Assembly: GCF_021044425.1 (NCBI RefSeq)
Contig: NZ_JAJNEC010000007.1
Coordinates: 806,001 to 870,000, forward strand
Source of the DNA: Niabella pedocola
Lineage (GTDB): Bacteria; Bacteroidota; Bacteroidia; Chitinophagales; Chitinophagaceae
Length of the DNA stretch: 64,000 nucleotides
Direction: 5' to 3'
Position 1 is the first letter of the stretch, and each line of letters starts with the position of its first letter. Below the pieces are notes generated by a model, which was given only the letters and a program-made list of their open reading frames with translations, was not told the DNA's origin and ran no database searches. Both the position numbers and the translations under genes were made by a program. This document shows positions 43,579 through 51,956 of this stretch, in pieces.

Positions 43579-43584
43579 ATCGTT

Positions 43585-43908
43585 TTATTTTTTTGATTTA
43601 TATTTTTTCATGATTGCTTCCAGTTTGTTAAAGCGGTCGTCCCACATCTTTCGGAACGGCTCGATAAAATCGGCTACTTCTTTCATTTTTTTGGGGTTAA
43701 AGTGGTAATAAATTTCGCGGCCCTGCTGTTCCTGTTGCAACAACTCGCACTCCGTAAGGATCTGCAGGTGCTTGGATACCGTAGGCCGCGCTGTATCAAA
43801 ATTGGCGGCGATAGCGCCGGCCGTCATCGATTGTGCTGCTACCAGCAGCAGGATCGCCCTTCTGGTAGGATCAGCTATAGCCTGAAAAACATCACGTCTT
43901 AAATTCAT
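43585..43908 (-). CDS. ArsR-family winged-helix repressor
   Basis: 107 residues: AIADPTRRAILLLVAAQSMT near 10-29, the helix-turn-helix GAIAANFDTARPTVSKHLQI and the beta-wing ELLQQEQQGREIYYHFNPKK. No cysteine metal-site (ELCV-C motif) is visible, so it is not a classical arsenic or metal sensor. It heads an ArsR-SRPBCC-DoxX-YdeI run. Two copies of an 18-base inverted repeat lie 3 and 29 bases upstream of its ATG, so it very likely represses its own operon. Confidence 0.92.
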   Translation of the reverse strand: MNLRRDVFQAIADPTRRAILLLVAAQSMTAGAIAANFDTARPTVSKHLQILTECELLQQEQQGREIYYHFNPKKMKEVADFIEPFRKMWDDRFNKLEAIMKKYKSKK

Positions 43909-43910
43909 TA

Positions 43911-43954
43911 TGTAGCTATTTGACTACAAATATACATGTAGCTATTTAACTACA
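43911..43954. promoter_or_regulatory. Tandem ArsR operator (two 18-base inverted repeats)
   Basis: TGTAGCTATTTGACTACA (43911-43928) and TGTAGCTATTTAACTACA (43937-43954) each have TGTAG/CTACA arms with eight bases between, and start 26 bases apart. They begin 3 bases before the ArsR ATG and must overlap the promoter or leader. The two copies differ at one central position. Strong candidate for the autorepression site. Confidence 0.8.
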
Positions 43955-44430
43955 CAAATTTTTTTATTTTTTATTTTACATCACCCTATCCGCAGAACAT
44001 AGATGTTTTCAGTACCCCAATAAACACCAGGGGTATGCTTATTTCGTACAAACGGAACGGCATTTCCGCCTGAAAGCGGCGGCAGCGGAGGCATAAAGGA
44101 GCATAGAGTATTACCGTTAGCAAAGGAAGCCCTGCCGGTAATGCATGTATGGTAAACCGGCAGGGCGGTATTTAACAGGTGCAGCATAGTTATGCTGGCA
44201 GCTGCTTCTGCAGAGAAGCCGCCTGCTTTTTATAATCTCAATGCTGCTAAATCACGGGGCAAATTGCCTTATATCATATAACGCGCCGGCAGGTAACTGC
44301 TACCAGGATATTAAACAGGTTTGCAAGACAAGCCGGATCTCCGGCGGTTGTTTGAACCGGATCAATATCGATCCGGCTGCCGCTCCCGTCAATAAAACGG
44401 GCGCATCCCACAGCCGGACCATGTACCCCT
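43955..44430. other. Gene-free stretch upstream of the ArsR operator
   Basis: I see no convincing gene in about 475 bases. Minus-strand (43981-44187) and plus-strand (44241-44441) frames of 66-68 codons lack recognisable folds, starts with good context, and neighbours that would explain them. An AT-rich T-run follows the operator. Confidence 0.4.
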
Positions 44431-44859
44431 TTATTTATTAAAGTCCGGGTAAGGAAATCCTTTGCCGGTTTCACAAAGAAATTTCAGGCTTCTGAAAAAA
44501 AGCGCCCAGTCGTAACTGCAGGAAGCAAACTCCGGTGTGTATTCCTTCCACCCATCATGATGAAAGAGCAATACCGTTCCTTTTGCATGGGGCTGTAACC
44601 CGAAGCTGAGTGTTGTTCCGATCCAGTCTTCATGCCCCTTCAGGCAACGCCACTGCACCCTGCTAAAGGGCGTTAATTCTGTTACTTCCATTTCTTTAAA
44701 ATAGCTGGGGCCAAAGGCAAACCGCGCTATACTGCCTGTTTCCGGTGTTGCCCTGGTATCCGGCGTCCACCAGCCGGCCAGTCCCTCCTGTGTGGTCAGC
44801 GCTTCGTAAACCTTTTCTGCCGGTGCTGCTATTAACAGCCGGTGATAGATACTTTTCAT
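44431..44859 (-). CDS. SRPBCC/AHSA1-type protein
   Basis: 142 residues from the ATG at 44859; 13 upstream in-frame codons do not fit the fold. SRPBCC features: YHRLLIAAPAEKVYEALTTQ, EGLAGWWTPDTRATPETGSI and WALFFRSLKFLCETGKGFPY. W-W-T near residue 30 is typical of the Aha1-like branch that binds small ligands. Third SRPBCC protein within 5 kb. It lies 120 bases after the folE gene. Confidence 0.85.
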   Translation of the reverse strand: MKSIYHRLLIAAPAEKVYEALTTQEGLAGWWTPDTRATPETGSIARFAFGPSYFKEMEVTELTPFSRVQWRCLKGHEDWIGTTLSFGLQPHAKGTVLLFHHDGWKEYTPEFASCSYDWALFFRSLKFLCETGKGFPYPDFNK

Positions 44860-44979
44860 TGTTGACGGCTTTGTTGAAACACAAAGGTATTGTCCCAAAC
44901 CGGCAGCTACAGGGTGTAATTCAGACTTTGTTCCCGGGATATCCGGACAGTGCCAATATTTACCGGTGTAGCACCCGGG

Positions 44980-45642
44980 TCATTTTCCGGTTCGTACAAA
45001 TGCCAGGAATTCTGCCCGGGTATTTTCATTCTGGAATTTTCCGGAATAGCTGGAAGTAACCGTACTACTCTGCACATCCTTAATACCTCTTGCGGCCACA
45101 CATAAATGATCTGCGTCCACAATAACGGCCACATCGTTGTGCCCCAGTGCGGCCTTCAACCCGTTTGCGATCTGGATGGTCAGCCGCTCCTGCACCTGGG
45201 GCCGTTTGGCGTAATACTGTACCAGGCGGTTGATCTTGGAAAGACCGATCACCTGCGTTGCGGGAATATAGGCTACATGCGCCTTTCCGATGATCGGTAC
45301 AAAATGATGCTCACAGCAGGAATACAGGGTGATATCTTTTTCGATGAGCATCCGGTGGTACCCGTATTTATTTTCAAAGAGACTGATGCGGGGTTTACTT
45401 ACCGGGTTCAAACCGCTAAAGAGTTCCTTCACAAACATCTTTGCCACCCGTGCCGGGGTTCCGCTCAGGCTGTCATCGTTAAGATCCAAACCCAGTGTTT
45501 GCAGGATCTGTGCGAAATGGTATTCAATATCGCGGATCTTCTCTGCATCATTTTTTTCAAAGGCATCCGGACGAAGCGGTGTATCCGGGAAAAAAGTTTC
45601 TGCATCGCGGTTAATAAGCGCTTCCATTATATGTGGTTCCAT
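44980..45642 (-). CDS. folE: GTP cyclohydrolase I
   Basis: 220 residues; converts GTP to 7,8-dihydroneopterin triphosphate, the first step of tetrahydrofolate or pterin synthesis. Zinc ligands C110, H113 and C181 are present in LYSCCEHHFVPIIGKAHVAY and HLCVAARGIKDVQSSTVTSS. The sequence VIGLSKINRLVQYYAKRPQV is the family substrate-binding block. Unusually for a folate gene it is the third cistron of a DoxX-ECF sigma-folE run; the ATG at 45642 overlaps the sigma gene end by 32 bases (ATG 45627 gives 17). This points to sigma-controlled, possibly stress-induced expression and a role beyond basal folate. Confidence 0.95.
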   Translation of the reverse strand: MEPHIMEALINRDAETFFPDTPLRPDAFEKNDAEKIRDIEYHFAQILQTLGLDLNDDSLSGTPARVAKMFVKELFSGLNPVSKPRISLFENKYGYHRMLIEKDITLYSCCEHHFVPIIGKAHVAYIPATQVIGLSKINRLVQYYAKRPQVQERLTIQIANGLKAALGHNDVAVIVDADHLCVAARGIKDVQSSTVTSSYSGKFQNENTRAEFLAFVRTGK

Positions 45643-46288
45643 TAAATGTGTTGATTGTTTTCATAACGCCTGCAACGATGGCATCGCAGTAAACAAGGTT
45701 AAACTCAAAAATTTCGGAGGGTGCGTACCGTTTCTCAATTTCGTTCCGAAGCATTGCCTTTGCCCGGTTCAGCCGCACTTTTACATTGGCTTCGCTGATA
45801 TCCAGCAAACGGCCGGTTTCTGTTACCGTTAAACCGTTTATTTCGCGCAGCGAAAATACCATACGGTAATCGAAGGGGATGTTGGAAAGCGCTTCTTCGA
45901 TGATCTTCCCCAGTTCCCTGTTTTGAACAATGTTGCCTGTTGCATTATCGGAGCCTGTAAACATGGGTGTTGACTGATCATTTATGCTCATTACAATTTC
46001 ATTTTTAAACCCGGCCTTGTTTTTCTTCCGGTAGCAGTTATTCAACATGATCCGGATGATCCAGGTCTTAAAATCCGACCGGCCTTCAAACTGCACCAGG
46101 TTTTTATACGCATCAATAAAGGTTTCCTGCATCAGGTCCTGCGTATCTTCATGATGATAGTTATAGGACCGCCCGGTTTTATAGAGACAGGGATTGTACC
46201 GCCGGATGAGGATCTCATAAAGCGCCGTTTCCCCTTCCAAAACCCGGTTGATGATTTCTATATCCGTGAACCGCTCAAATGAAGTCAT
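45611..46288 (-). CDS. RNA polymerase sigma factor, ECF-type
   Basis: 225 residues, sigma-70 family ECF group. Region 2 at about 20-90 (ETALYEILIRRYNPCLYKTG, DTQDLMQETFIDAYKNLVQF, SDFKTWIIRIMLNNCYRKK) and region 4 at about 140-190 (FDYRMVFSLREINGLTVTET, GRLLDISEANVKVRLNRAKA). No anti-sigma gene is adjacent. Encoded one base after the DoxX gene and overlapping folE, so the three are likely coupled. Self-regulation of the run is common for such sigmas. Confidence 0.93.
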   Translation of the reverse strand: MTSFERFTDIEIINRVLEGETALYEILIRRYNPCLYKTGRSYNYHHEDTQDLMQETFIDAYKNLVQFEGRSDFKTWIIRIMLNNCYRKKNKAGFKNEIVMSINDQSTPMFTGSDNATGNIVQNRELGKIIEEALSNIPFDYRMVFSLREINGLTVTETGRLLDISEANVKVRLNRAKAMLRNEIEKRYAPSEIFEFNLVYCDAIVAGVMKTINTFNGTTYNGSAY

Positions 46289-46289
46289 A

Positions 46290-46685
46290 TTATTGTTTGC
46301 CCGATGAAAAGATACCGGCCATTTTGGCCATTGAAAATGCTCCGATTGCCATTACCAGGTCCCGCACCGCTACATCCGGGTAATAAAATCCCACCAGTAA
46401 TGTTACCGCTATTGCCGTAAGCCAGGCCGCAACGATATACCCCCCCACCGCAGCTTTTCGAAATACGATAATGCCTGCAACGATTTCAATAACGCCTACG
46501 ATCTTCATGAAGACCGGCGCCGGCAGCGGCAGTAATTGTGCCAGGAACGGGTTGATGTAGTGCTCCCAGTTGGTAAGCACGTTGGTAAACTTATCGAATC
46601 CTGCAACAATAGGAACGATACCGAATGTAAGTCGCAACAGTTCGAAGACATGCTTTAACGACTGTACTGCATTTGTTGTTTCCAT
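46290..46685 (-). CDS. DoxX-family membrane protein
   Basis: 131 residues with four hydrophobic helices: LRLTFGIVPIVAGFDKFTNV, FMKIVGVIEIVAGIIVFRKA, GGYIVAAWLTAIAVTLLVGF and DLVMAIGAFSMAKMAGIFSS. The pattern G-x-D-K near residue 28 is common in DoxX proteins. First gene of the DoxX-sigma-folE run; the sigma gene starts one base after its stop. Function in redox protection is suggested for the family but not proven. Confidence 0.88.
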   Translation of the reverse strand: METTNAVQSLKHVFELLRLTFGIVPIVAGFDKFTNVLTNWEHYINPFLAQLLPLPAPVFMKIVGVIEIVAGIIVFRKAAVGGYIVAAWLTAIAVTLLVGFYYPDVAVRDLVMAIGAFSMAKMAGIFSSGKQ

Positions 46686-46939
46686 TTCCTTATTTTTTGT
46701 TGTTTACCTTATTAGAGTCAACATCGCATCAAAAGGTTACAAAAGAAACGGTCATTTATAAATGCAGACAGGGTTCTGCCTTCGTACACACGCTGTCATC
46801 CGGCGCTCTTATAAATATAGGTATTTTTTCCAGGGTTTGAAACCGGGGAAGCGGCCGGCATCGGCATTGCTGCAATGCCGGTACAACATTTTGCATGCAT
46901 TGATCGGAAACTCGCCGGTGTTATCGTATTTTTACGCCT

Positions 46940-47614
46940 ATGAGCAACGAATTAACTGAATCGAAATCTTTGCCGGTACTGGATAGTGAAGAGATCCGTG
47001 TGCTGGGTGCCCTGATGGAAAAATCAAAGGCAACGCCGGAGTATTATCCCATGACCTTAAACGGCCTGACTGCCGCCTGTAATCAAAAAACGGCGCGTTA
47101 CCCAGTAGTGAATTACGATGAGCAAACCGTTAACCTGATCCTGGACCGGTTGAAGCGGAAAAACCTGGCCGCAACCGTTACGGGGGGCAGCAGCCGGGTG
47201 ATCAAATACCGGCATACCATTGCACTCAATTATCAGTTTACCCCCGACGAACTGGCGGTATTGTGCCTGCTCTTTCTGAGAGGACCGCTCACACCCGGGG
47301 AGATCAACAGCAGCTCCGGCCGATTGTATGAGTTTGACGACCTGGCGGAAGTACAGGTGGTACTGGAAAAACTATCGACCTCGGCCACACCTTATGTGCA
47401 GCAGCTTTCCCGGCAACCGGGACAAAAAGAGGCCCGCTATATGCACTTATTTGCCCATGAAGACGTGCTGGAGGCTTACGTTACGGAGCCTGCCGGAATG
47501 CCTTCTGCAACGCCCTCCAACAGCCATATTGAAGAACGGTTGCAGGTGGTGGAACAGGAACTGGCTGCATTAAAAGAAGCATTTGAAAAATTGATGAAGG
47601 AGTGGACCGGATAA
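46940..47614 (+). CDS. YceH-family (DUF480) winged-helix protein
   Basis: 224 residues with two winged-helix domains: VLGALMEKSKATPEYYPMTL near 20-39 (hallmark E-K-x-x-T-P-[ED]-x-Y-P) and ALNYQFTPDELAVLCLLFLR near 95-125, followed by a coiled-coil C-terminus (ERLQVVEQELAALKEAFEKL). Family members are conserved proteins of unclear role, probably nucleic-acid binding. Plus-strand monocistron. A Shine-Dalgarno sequence is not obvious. Confidence 0.9.
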   Translation: MSNELTESKSLPVLDSEEIRVLGALMEKSKATPEYYPMTLNGLTAACNQKTARYPVVNYDEQTVNLILDRLKRKNLAATVTGGSSRVIKYRHTIALNYQFTPDELAVLCLLFLRGPLTPGEINSSSGRLYEFDDLAEVQVVLEKLSTSATPYVQQLSRQPGQKEARYMHLFAHEDVLEAYVTEPAGMPSATPSNSHIEERLQVVEQELAALKEAFEKLMKEWTG

Positions 47615-47769
47615 CCGGTTACGTTCCTGCATACACCGAAACGAACAGGGCAATCGTTATTAATTGCATTATGATTCCATCGTAACATTGTTGAAGTAGC
47701 ATACCGGTCACCCTGTTGAATCATCCGGACGCCTGACCACGTTACGTGTAATGGAATAACATCTTGCCA

Positions 47770-50517
47770 TCAACGCCGCCTGCGGATGCTGTAGGCACCG
47801 CCCGCCGACTGAAAACTTAGTGTATTTTTTCCCGTCGTCACCGTGTACCGGGTAGTTTTATTCCTTTTTTGATCCCGGACCTCCCATTGGCCTGCGGCCA
47901 GACCGGTGAGCAGCACCTGGTACGCCGATCCTGGCGGAATACGGATTGAAAAGTCCTTCCCGATCAATTCCGGGGTATTGCTTACGCTTACCACGCGGTC
48001 ACCCACTACGATAACCGAGCTGGCCGCTGTTTCATAATAATCCACAGCCAACGGGCGGGCCTCGCCCTCCATTACCTGCAACACGTTCAGGAACCGCTGC
48101 CGCCGGTTCTTATTTACCGGTGAAATCATTACCCGGTGTGCCCGGGCCTCGGGCAGTACGGTTGGCGGAGGTTGATACGTATGATCAAACACCTCATGGG
48201 TATTTTCACCACTCAGTACTTTTAGTGTGCGTTCCCCCGCTTTTGGCAACAAGGTCGTGACCAGTGTTTTTCCTACAACACCATTCGCCCAGTTCTGAAG
48301 TACCAGGTTGCCATGGACCACTTCCGGCTGATGCAGCGTGTTTACCTGCCAGATCTTTTCTGTGCCCGCCTGCGCAGTGGTCATATCATCCGCCAGTATC
48401 ACTACTGCCGGTACATCCGGCCGCTGCATATTCAGGAAGCAGAACGCCCGGGTATACCGTTCCATTTTTTTACTATACGCACTGGTTAAATCGGCCTGGA
48501 AATAACTGAAGGCGGGCGTTTGTTTTGATGGGCCAAAATCTGCCGAGCGCACTTCACCGTTCCTGAACAGGGAGTCTGTTTGTACTTCCACCGGTGTTTT
48601 AGGAAACCGTTGGTTAAAACGGGTTCCCCCGTCATTGGCCTCCGTTGCGCCAAACTTTTCACCGGGCTCCACGGCCAGCATCATACTGTGCGCCACCGAA
48701 CGTTTATTAAAATTAAAATCGTAGGGCGTACCATAAAAGGCATACACACCAATGTCTCCCAATTGCAATCCCCGGTAATACAGCTGGAGCGCACCGGCAT
48801 CTGAATGCTGATGGTTGGCAAAGTGATATCCGCCGCCTTTTATTTCGGCAATCACATCCCTGCTATCTGCTCCCATATTCCATCCCGTACGGGCAATCAT
48901 ACCGCCCAGTACACGACCAAAGTCGATCGTAAGGGGAAGGGATTGCAGATTGTTTTCCGGCTTCAACGCCGGATCATTCAGCAATAAAAAGAGTACAGGG
49001 TTATCCGGCAAACCACCTTCCCGCATAAAAGCATCTTTCAGTACCGGGTCTGCAGCGTAAGCATAATTCAGCAAGGCCGTAAACGTACCCTTCCAGTAAT
49101 ATGGACGGTCCGGCGCTCCGGCAGCCACTCCGTCTCCATCGCGCAATAGTTGTCCATCCGGCAGTCGCATATATTGCCAGTACCGGCGAACGTTCTGAAT
49201 GTTGGCATCAAAAACCCGCTGCCCGCTCATGCGGTACAGCAGCCAGGCCGCATGCATATCCCAGCGGAAGCGGTAATCGCCGTAAAGGATACCCTGGTTA
49301 TGCCGCGGCGACTGGTATTCAAATGCGCGCATGGGTACCAGCTGTTCCAGCACCGTGTATGCACAATACCGGTACGGCAGCGGATCTTCATCATACACCG
49401 CAATACTCATAGAAAGCAGGTCCCTGCAGAGCTGCGCTTCATTTCCATGTCCGTTTACAATACTCTGCAAAAACGGAGGCCAGCCACATTCCATATCATC
49501 AGCCAGCCGGAACAGGTGCCTGCAAAGAATATTTCTTTCTTCGGGTGTCAGCAGATCATAACACCAGTCATATACCAGCGAAGCGGTATAGATGGCACGG
49601 CCGATTTCGCGTGTTACATCCAGCAGGTTGCCGAATTCCACATGCGAAAGATAATCCGTCATCAAACGGACGGCCGCCCTTCCGGTTTTTACATCGCCCG
49701 TCATTAAACTGTAGAAGGCTTTTGTTTCTGCAGCGGCTTCCAGCGCCGTATTGAACGGCAATTCTGCCTCCGGGTCAAACCGGAATTCGAAAGGAGTCAA
49801 CGCTTTTTTCTTCACCTGCTCCCAGGCCAGGCGATGCTCTTCCGCATCCAGGTTCTTTTTGATTATGGGAAGCGATTGCCGGTTCACCCAAAGACGCGGA
49901 TGCCCGGAAGGTGGCAGCACTTTCGGATGATAGTTCCGGGCGCCGAGGGGTACCGCCGGAGGCGTATAGGCGGAAAACTCAATATACTCCAGGCGCACGC
50001 CCTCCGGAAGCCATATTTTTATTTCATCGGTAGCCGCAATATCAAATTTCCCGGTTTCCTGCCGCAGCACGTTCCAGGGAACATATACCACCCGGTTGGT
50101 TGCGCGGTTGTTCCCAATCTGCAATCTCAGGAATAACGACTCATATTTGGTTTTAGCGTTCTTCAGCAACGCGGCACCCTTTTCGTCGGTTACCGCAAAT
50201 GTGAACATCCGGTACCGGCTGGCCCTGGGCAGCTTTACGGCATACACAAGATCCGGCGTTGTACGGTTGCCCTTTATAGCTGCGGCAACCCCCTGTTTCA
50301 ATGCCACGGCTTTTTTGCTGGTCAAACGGCTGTCCGACACTACTTCTGCTGTATTGGAATTGATCTGCGCGGTTGCCGCCTCAAACCGGTAAATGCCGGG
50401 AGCCTCTTTGGCTTGTGTTCCTGGTTGCATTCCATGTGCTATATGAAATGGAGCGAGCACCATGAAGATAGCCATACACACGATAAAATGCTGGTAAGGA
50501 TTGCTGCTGGTTTGCAT
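47770..50517 (-). CDS. Heparinase II/III-family polysaccharide lyase
   Basis: 915 residues with an N-terminal signal segment (FIVCMAIFMVLAPFHIAHG). A beta-rich domain occupies about 30-190; an alpha-toroid lyase region follows (NARNYHPKV-type start at about 195, then HPRLWVNRQSLPIIKKNLDA). The heparinase II/III beta-sandwich starts near 565 with GGGYHFANHQHSDAGALQLY and GDIGVYAFYG, where the H-x-x-x-H-x-H-x-D-x-G pattern is the family hallmark. Enzymes of this class cleave uronic-acid-containing glycans such as heparan sulfate or alginate. It lies 3-16 kb from the FecR-SusC-SusD-GH20 genes and likely belongs to the same utilisation system. Confidence 0.9.
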   Translation of the reverse strand: MQTSSNPYQHFIVCMAIFMVLAPFHIAHGMQPGTQAKEAPGIYRFEAATAQINSNTAEVVSDSRLTSKKAVALKQGVAAAIKGNRTTPDLVYAVKLPRASRYRMFTFAVTDEKGAALLKNAKTKYESLFLRLQIGNNRATNRVVYVPWNVLRQETGKFDIAATDEIKIWLPEGVRLEYIEFSAYTPPAVPLGARNYHPKVLPPSGHPRLWVNRQSLPIIKKNLDAEEHRLAWEQVKKKALTPFEFRFDPEAELPFNTALEAAAETKAFYSLMTGDVKTGRAAVRLMTDYLSHVEFGNLLDVTREIGRAIYTASLVYDWCYDLLTPEERNILCRHLFRLADDMECGWPPFLQSIVNGHGNEAQLCRDLLSMSIAVYDEDPLPYRYCAYTVLEQLVPMRAFEYQSPRHNQGILYGDYRFRWDMHAAWLLYRMSGQRVFDANIQNVRRYWQYMRLPDGQLLRDGDGVAAGAPDRPYYWKGTFTALLNYAYAADPVLKDAFMREGGLPDNPVLFLLLNDPALKPENNLQSLPLTIDFGRVLGGMIARTGWNMGADSRDVIAEIKGGGYHFANHQHSDAGALQLYYRGLQLGDIGVYAFYGTPYDFNFNKRSVAHSMMLAVEPGEKFGATEANDGGTRFNQRFPKTPVEVQTDSLFRNGEVRSADFGPSKQTPAFSYFQADLTSAYSKKMERYTRAFCFLNMQRPDVPAVVILADDMTTAQAGTEKIWQVNTLHQPEVVHGNLVLQNWANGVVGKTLVTTLLPKAGERTLKVLSGENTHEVFDHTYQPPPTVLPEARAHRVMISPVNKNRRQRFLNVLQVMEGEARPLAVDYYETAASSVIVVGDRVVSVSNTPELIGKDFSIRIPPGSAYQVLLTGLAAGQWEVRDQKRNKTTRYTVTTGKNTLSFQSAGGAYSIRRRR

Positions 50518-50647
50518 CTGCTATATGTTGTAAGTCAACGATAGTTTTGTATTTTAGTTATCCGTTTCCCTGGATATGTATCCTTCAAAGATGCACATAA
50601 AAGTAACAGGATGTACGATTTGATGCTGATCTTTTCAATCATAAAAA

Positions 50648-51067
50648 ATGAAGACCGCATATATTTCCTTAAGCTTTCAAAACAGGCCGCTGCTTACACC
50701 GGTGCTGGCAGCCATTTCCGAAGCACTGTATCATGCAGGGATGAGTCCTTTTGTATTTGTAGACCATTATACTTTTAACACATCCCAGGAGCGAGCCATG
50801 ATGGCACAGGCCATGAAGGATATTGAACGCTGCGATCTGCTGATTGCGGAAACTTCAGACAAGGCTATCGGCATCGGCGTGGAAGCCGGCTATGCAAAAG
50901 CCAAAGGGAAGCCGGTTATTTATCTAAGACAGGATGATGCAGCGCACTCAACCACAGTTGCCGGCATCAGTGATTTTCAGCTCATTTATACAAGCCCCGC
51001 AGACCTGAAGCAAAAGCTCGAACAACTGCTGGACCGTATATCTCCCGACTTGCCGCCGGTATCTTAA
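50648..51067 (+). CDS. Nucleoside 2-deoxyribosyltransferase-like protein
   Basis: 139 residues with a Rossmann-like nucleoside deoxyribosyltransferase fold: TAYISLSFQNRPLLTPVLAA at the start, MKDIERCDLLIAETSDKAIG near 58-77 and IGVEAGYAKAKGKPVIYLRQ near 77-97. The conserved Asp and Glu (in CDLLIAE and GVEAGYA) match the catalytic D/E of the family, which exchanges the base on deoxynucleosides or cleaves N-glycosidic bonds. A single short plus-strand gene divergent from the heparinase II/III gene. True substrate unknown. Confidence 0.8.
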   Translation: MKTAYISLSFQNRPLLTPVLAAISEALYHAGMSPFVFVDHYTFNTSQERAMMAQAMKDIERCDLLIAETSDKAIGIGVEAGYAKAKGKPVIYLRQDDAAHSTTVAGISDFQLIYTSPADLKQKLEQLLDRISPDLPPVS

Positions 51068-51213
51068 TCCGCCAGTTGCCAGTGTTTGTATTGCGGTTAA
51101 GATACGATCCCTATAGCATACATTAACAGCAACAGCAAAAGCCCTTATAGCAATTCATCACGTTAAATCATCAATTCAATGCAGATGAAGGTTTCTGCAT
51201 TTTACAGCGGTGA

Positions 51214-51221
51214 TAGTTTTG
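51214..51221 (+). promoter_or_regulatory. Possible -7 box (TAGTTTTG) for the lipoprotein gene
   Basis: TAGTTTTG fits the Bacteroidota TAnnTTTG element and lies 19 bases before the ATG at 51240. The same octamer with similar flank (ATAGTTTTGTATT) occurs at 50542-50549 upstream of the deoxyribosyltransferase-like gene. A -33 element is unclear. Confidence 0.35.
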
Positions 51222-51239
51222 TGTTCTAAACAATCCATC

Positions 51240-51788
51240 ATGTATCGAACTATCTTATTTACCCTGATGACCTTTTCAAGCTTACTGGGTGCTTGTGAAA
51301 AAGACAAAACCAATAGCTCCGGCGCCTATGGCGATGGCCCCAGAACACCCGTCCCTGCTGCATTACAGGGTGGCTGGATGTATGGGAACTTTTCCACCAC
51401 AGAGTATTGGAATCAGAATCCTTCCGAATATATCGGCAATGGTTTCGAATTGGCCATTGCATTTAAATTCAACGCCAACGGCACTTATGAGCAGTACTTT
51501 ACTTCTAAAACGGTAGCGGGCGGCATTGCCACCTATCACCAGTCGTTTACCAAAGGAACCGTAGAAATCAACGAAGCCAATAAAACCCTGATCACCCATG
51601 CCTATTCGGCCCATTATAAACAAACCAAAAACGGGAAGACCACGGAGGACAGGGACCTGGCAGCAAAAGAGATCACCAAAACCACGCAATACACGTATGA
51701 TCCGGGAACAGAGCCCAATGGCACCAAGGTGATCCGTCTTAAAATGAACGGTACTACCGATCCGCTTTCATTCCTGCTGAAATTTTAA
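51240..51788 (+). CDS. Lipoprotein of unknown function
   Basis: 182 residues from the ATG at 51240 (ten earlier in-frame codons are left out). Signal with lipobox SSLLGAC near 19, then a Lys/Asp-rich linker and a beta-sandwich of the lipocalin-like type common in Bacteroidota (FELAIAFKFNANGTYEQYFT, GTVEINEANKTLITHAYSAH). Such small lipoproteins often bind lipids or sugars; specifics unknown. Unlinked by strand to the utilisation operon. Confidence 0.7.
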   Translation: MYRTILFTLMTFSSLLGACEKDKTNSSGAYGDGPRTPVPAALQGGWMYGNFSTTEYWNQNPSEYIGNGFELAIAFKFNANGTYEQYFTSKTVAGGIATYHQSFTKGTVEINEANKTLITHAYSAHYKQTKNGKTTEDRDLAAKEITKTTQYTYDPGTEPNGTKVIRLKMNGTTDPLSFLLKF

Positions 51789-51956
51789 CCATAATCGTTT
51801 ACGTTGGGTTCAGGTTTAACGTTCAACGTTTCAGGTTGCGCCCCGTTCCATACCTGGTGTGATCGTTTCATTTTCAAATGCTCAAAACCTGATCTCGTAA
51901 CTAAGACTAACAAACGCCGCTATTGAGCGCATCCCTGTTTTTATAAATCACAATCA

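Noticed and set aside
43981..44441. Two open frames of 66-68 codons in the gap before the SRPBCC gene
   Set aside because: No recognisable fold, no start context, and opposing strands; treated as chance frames.
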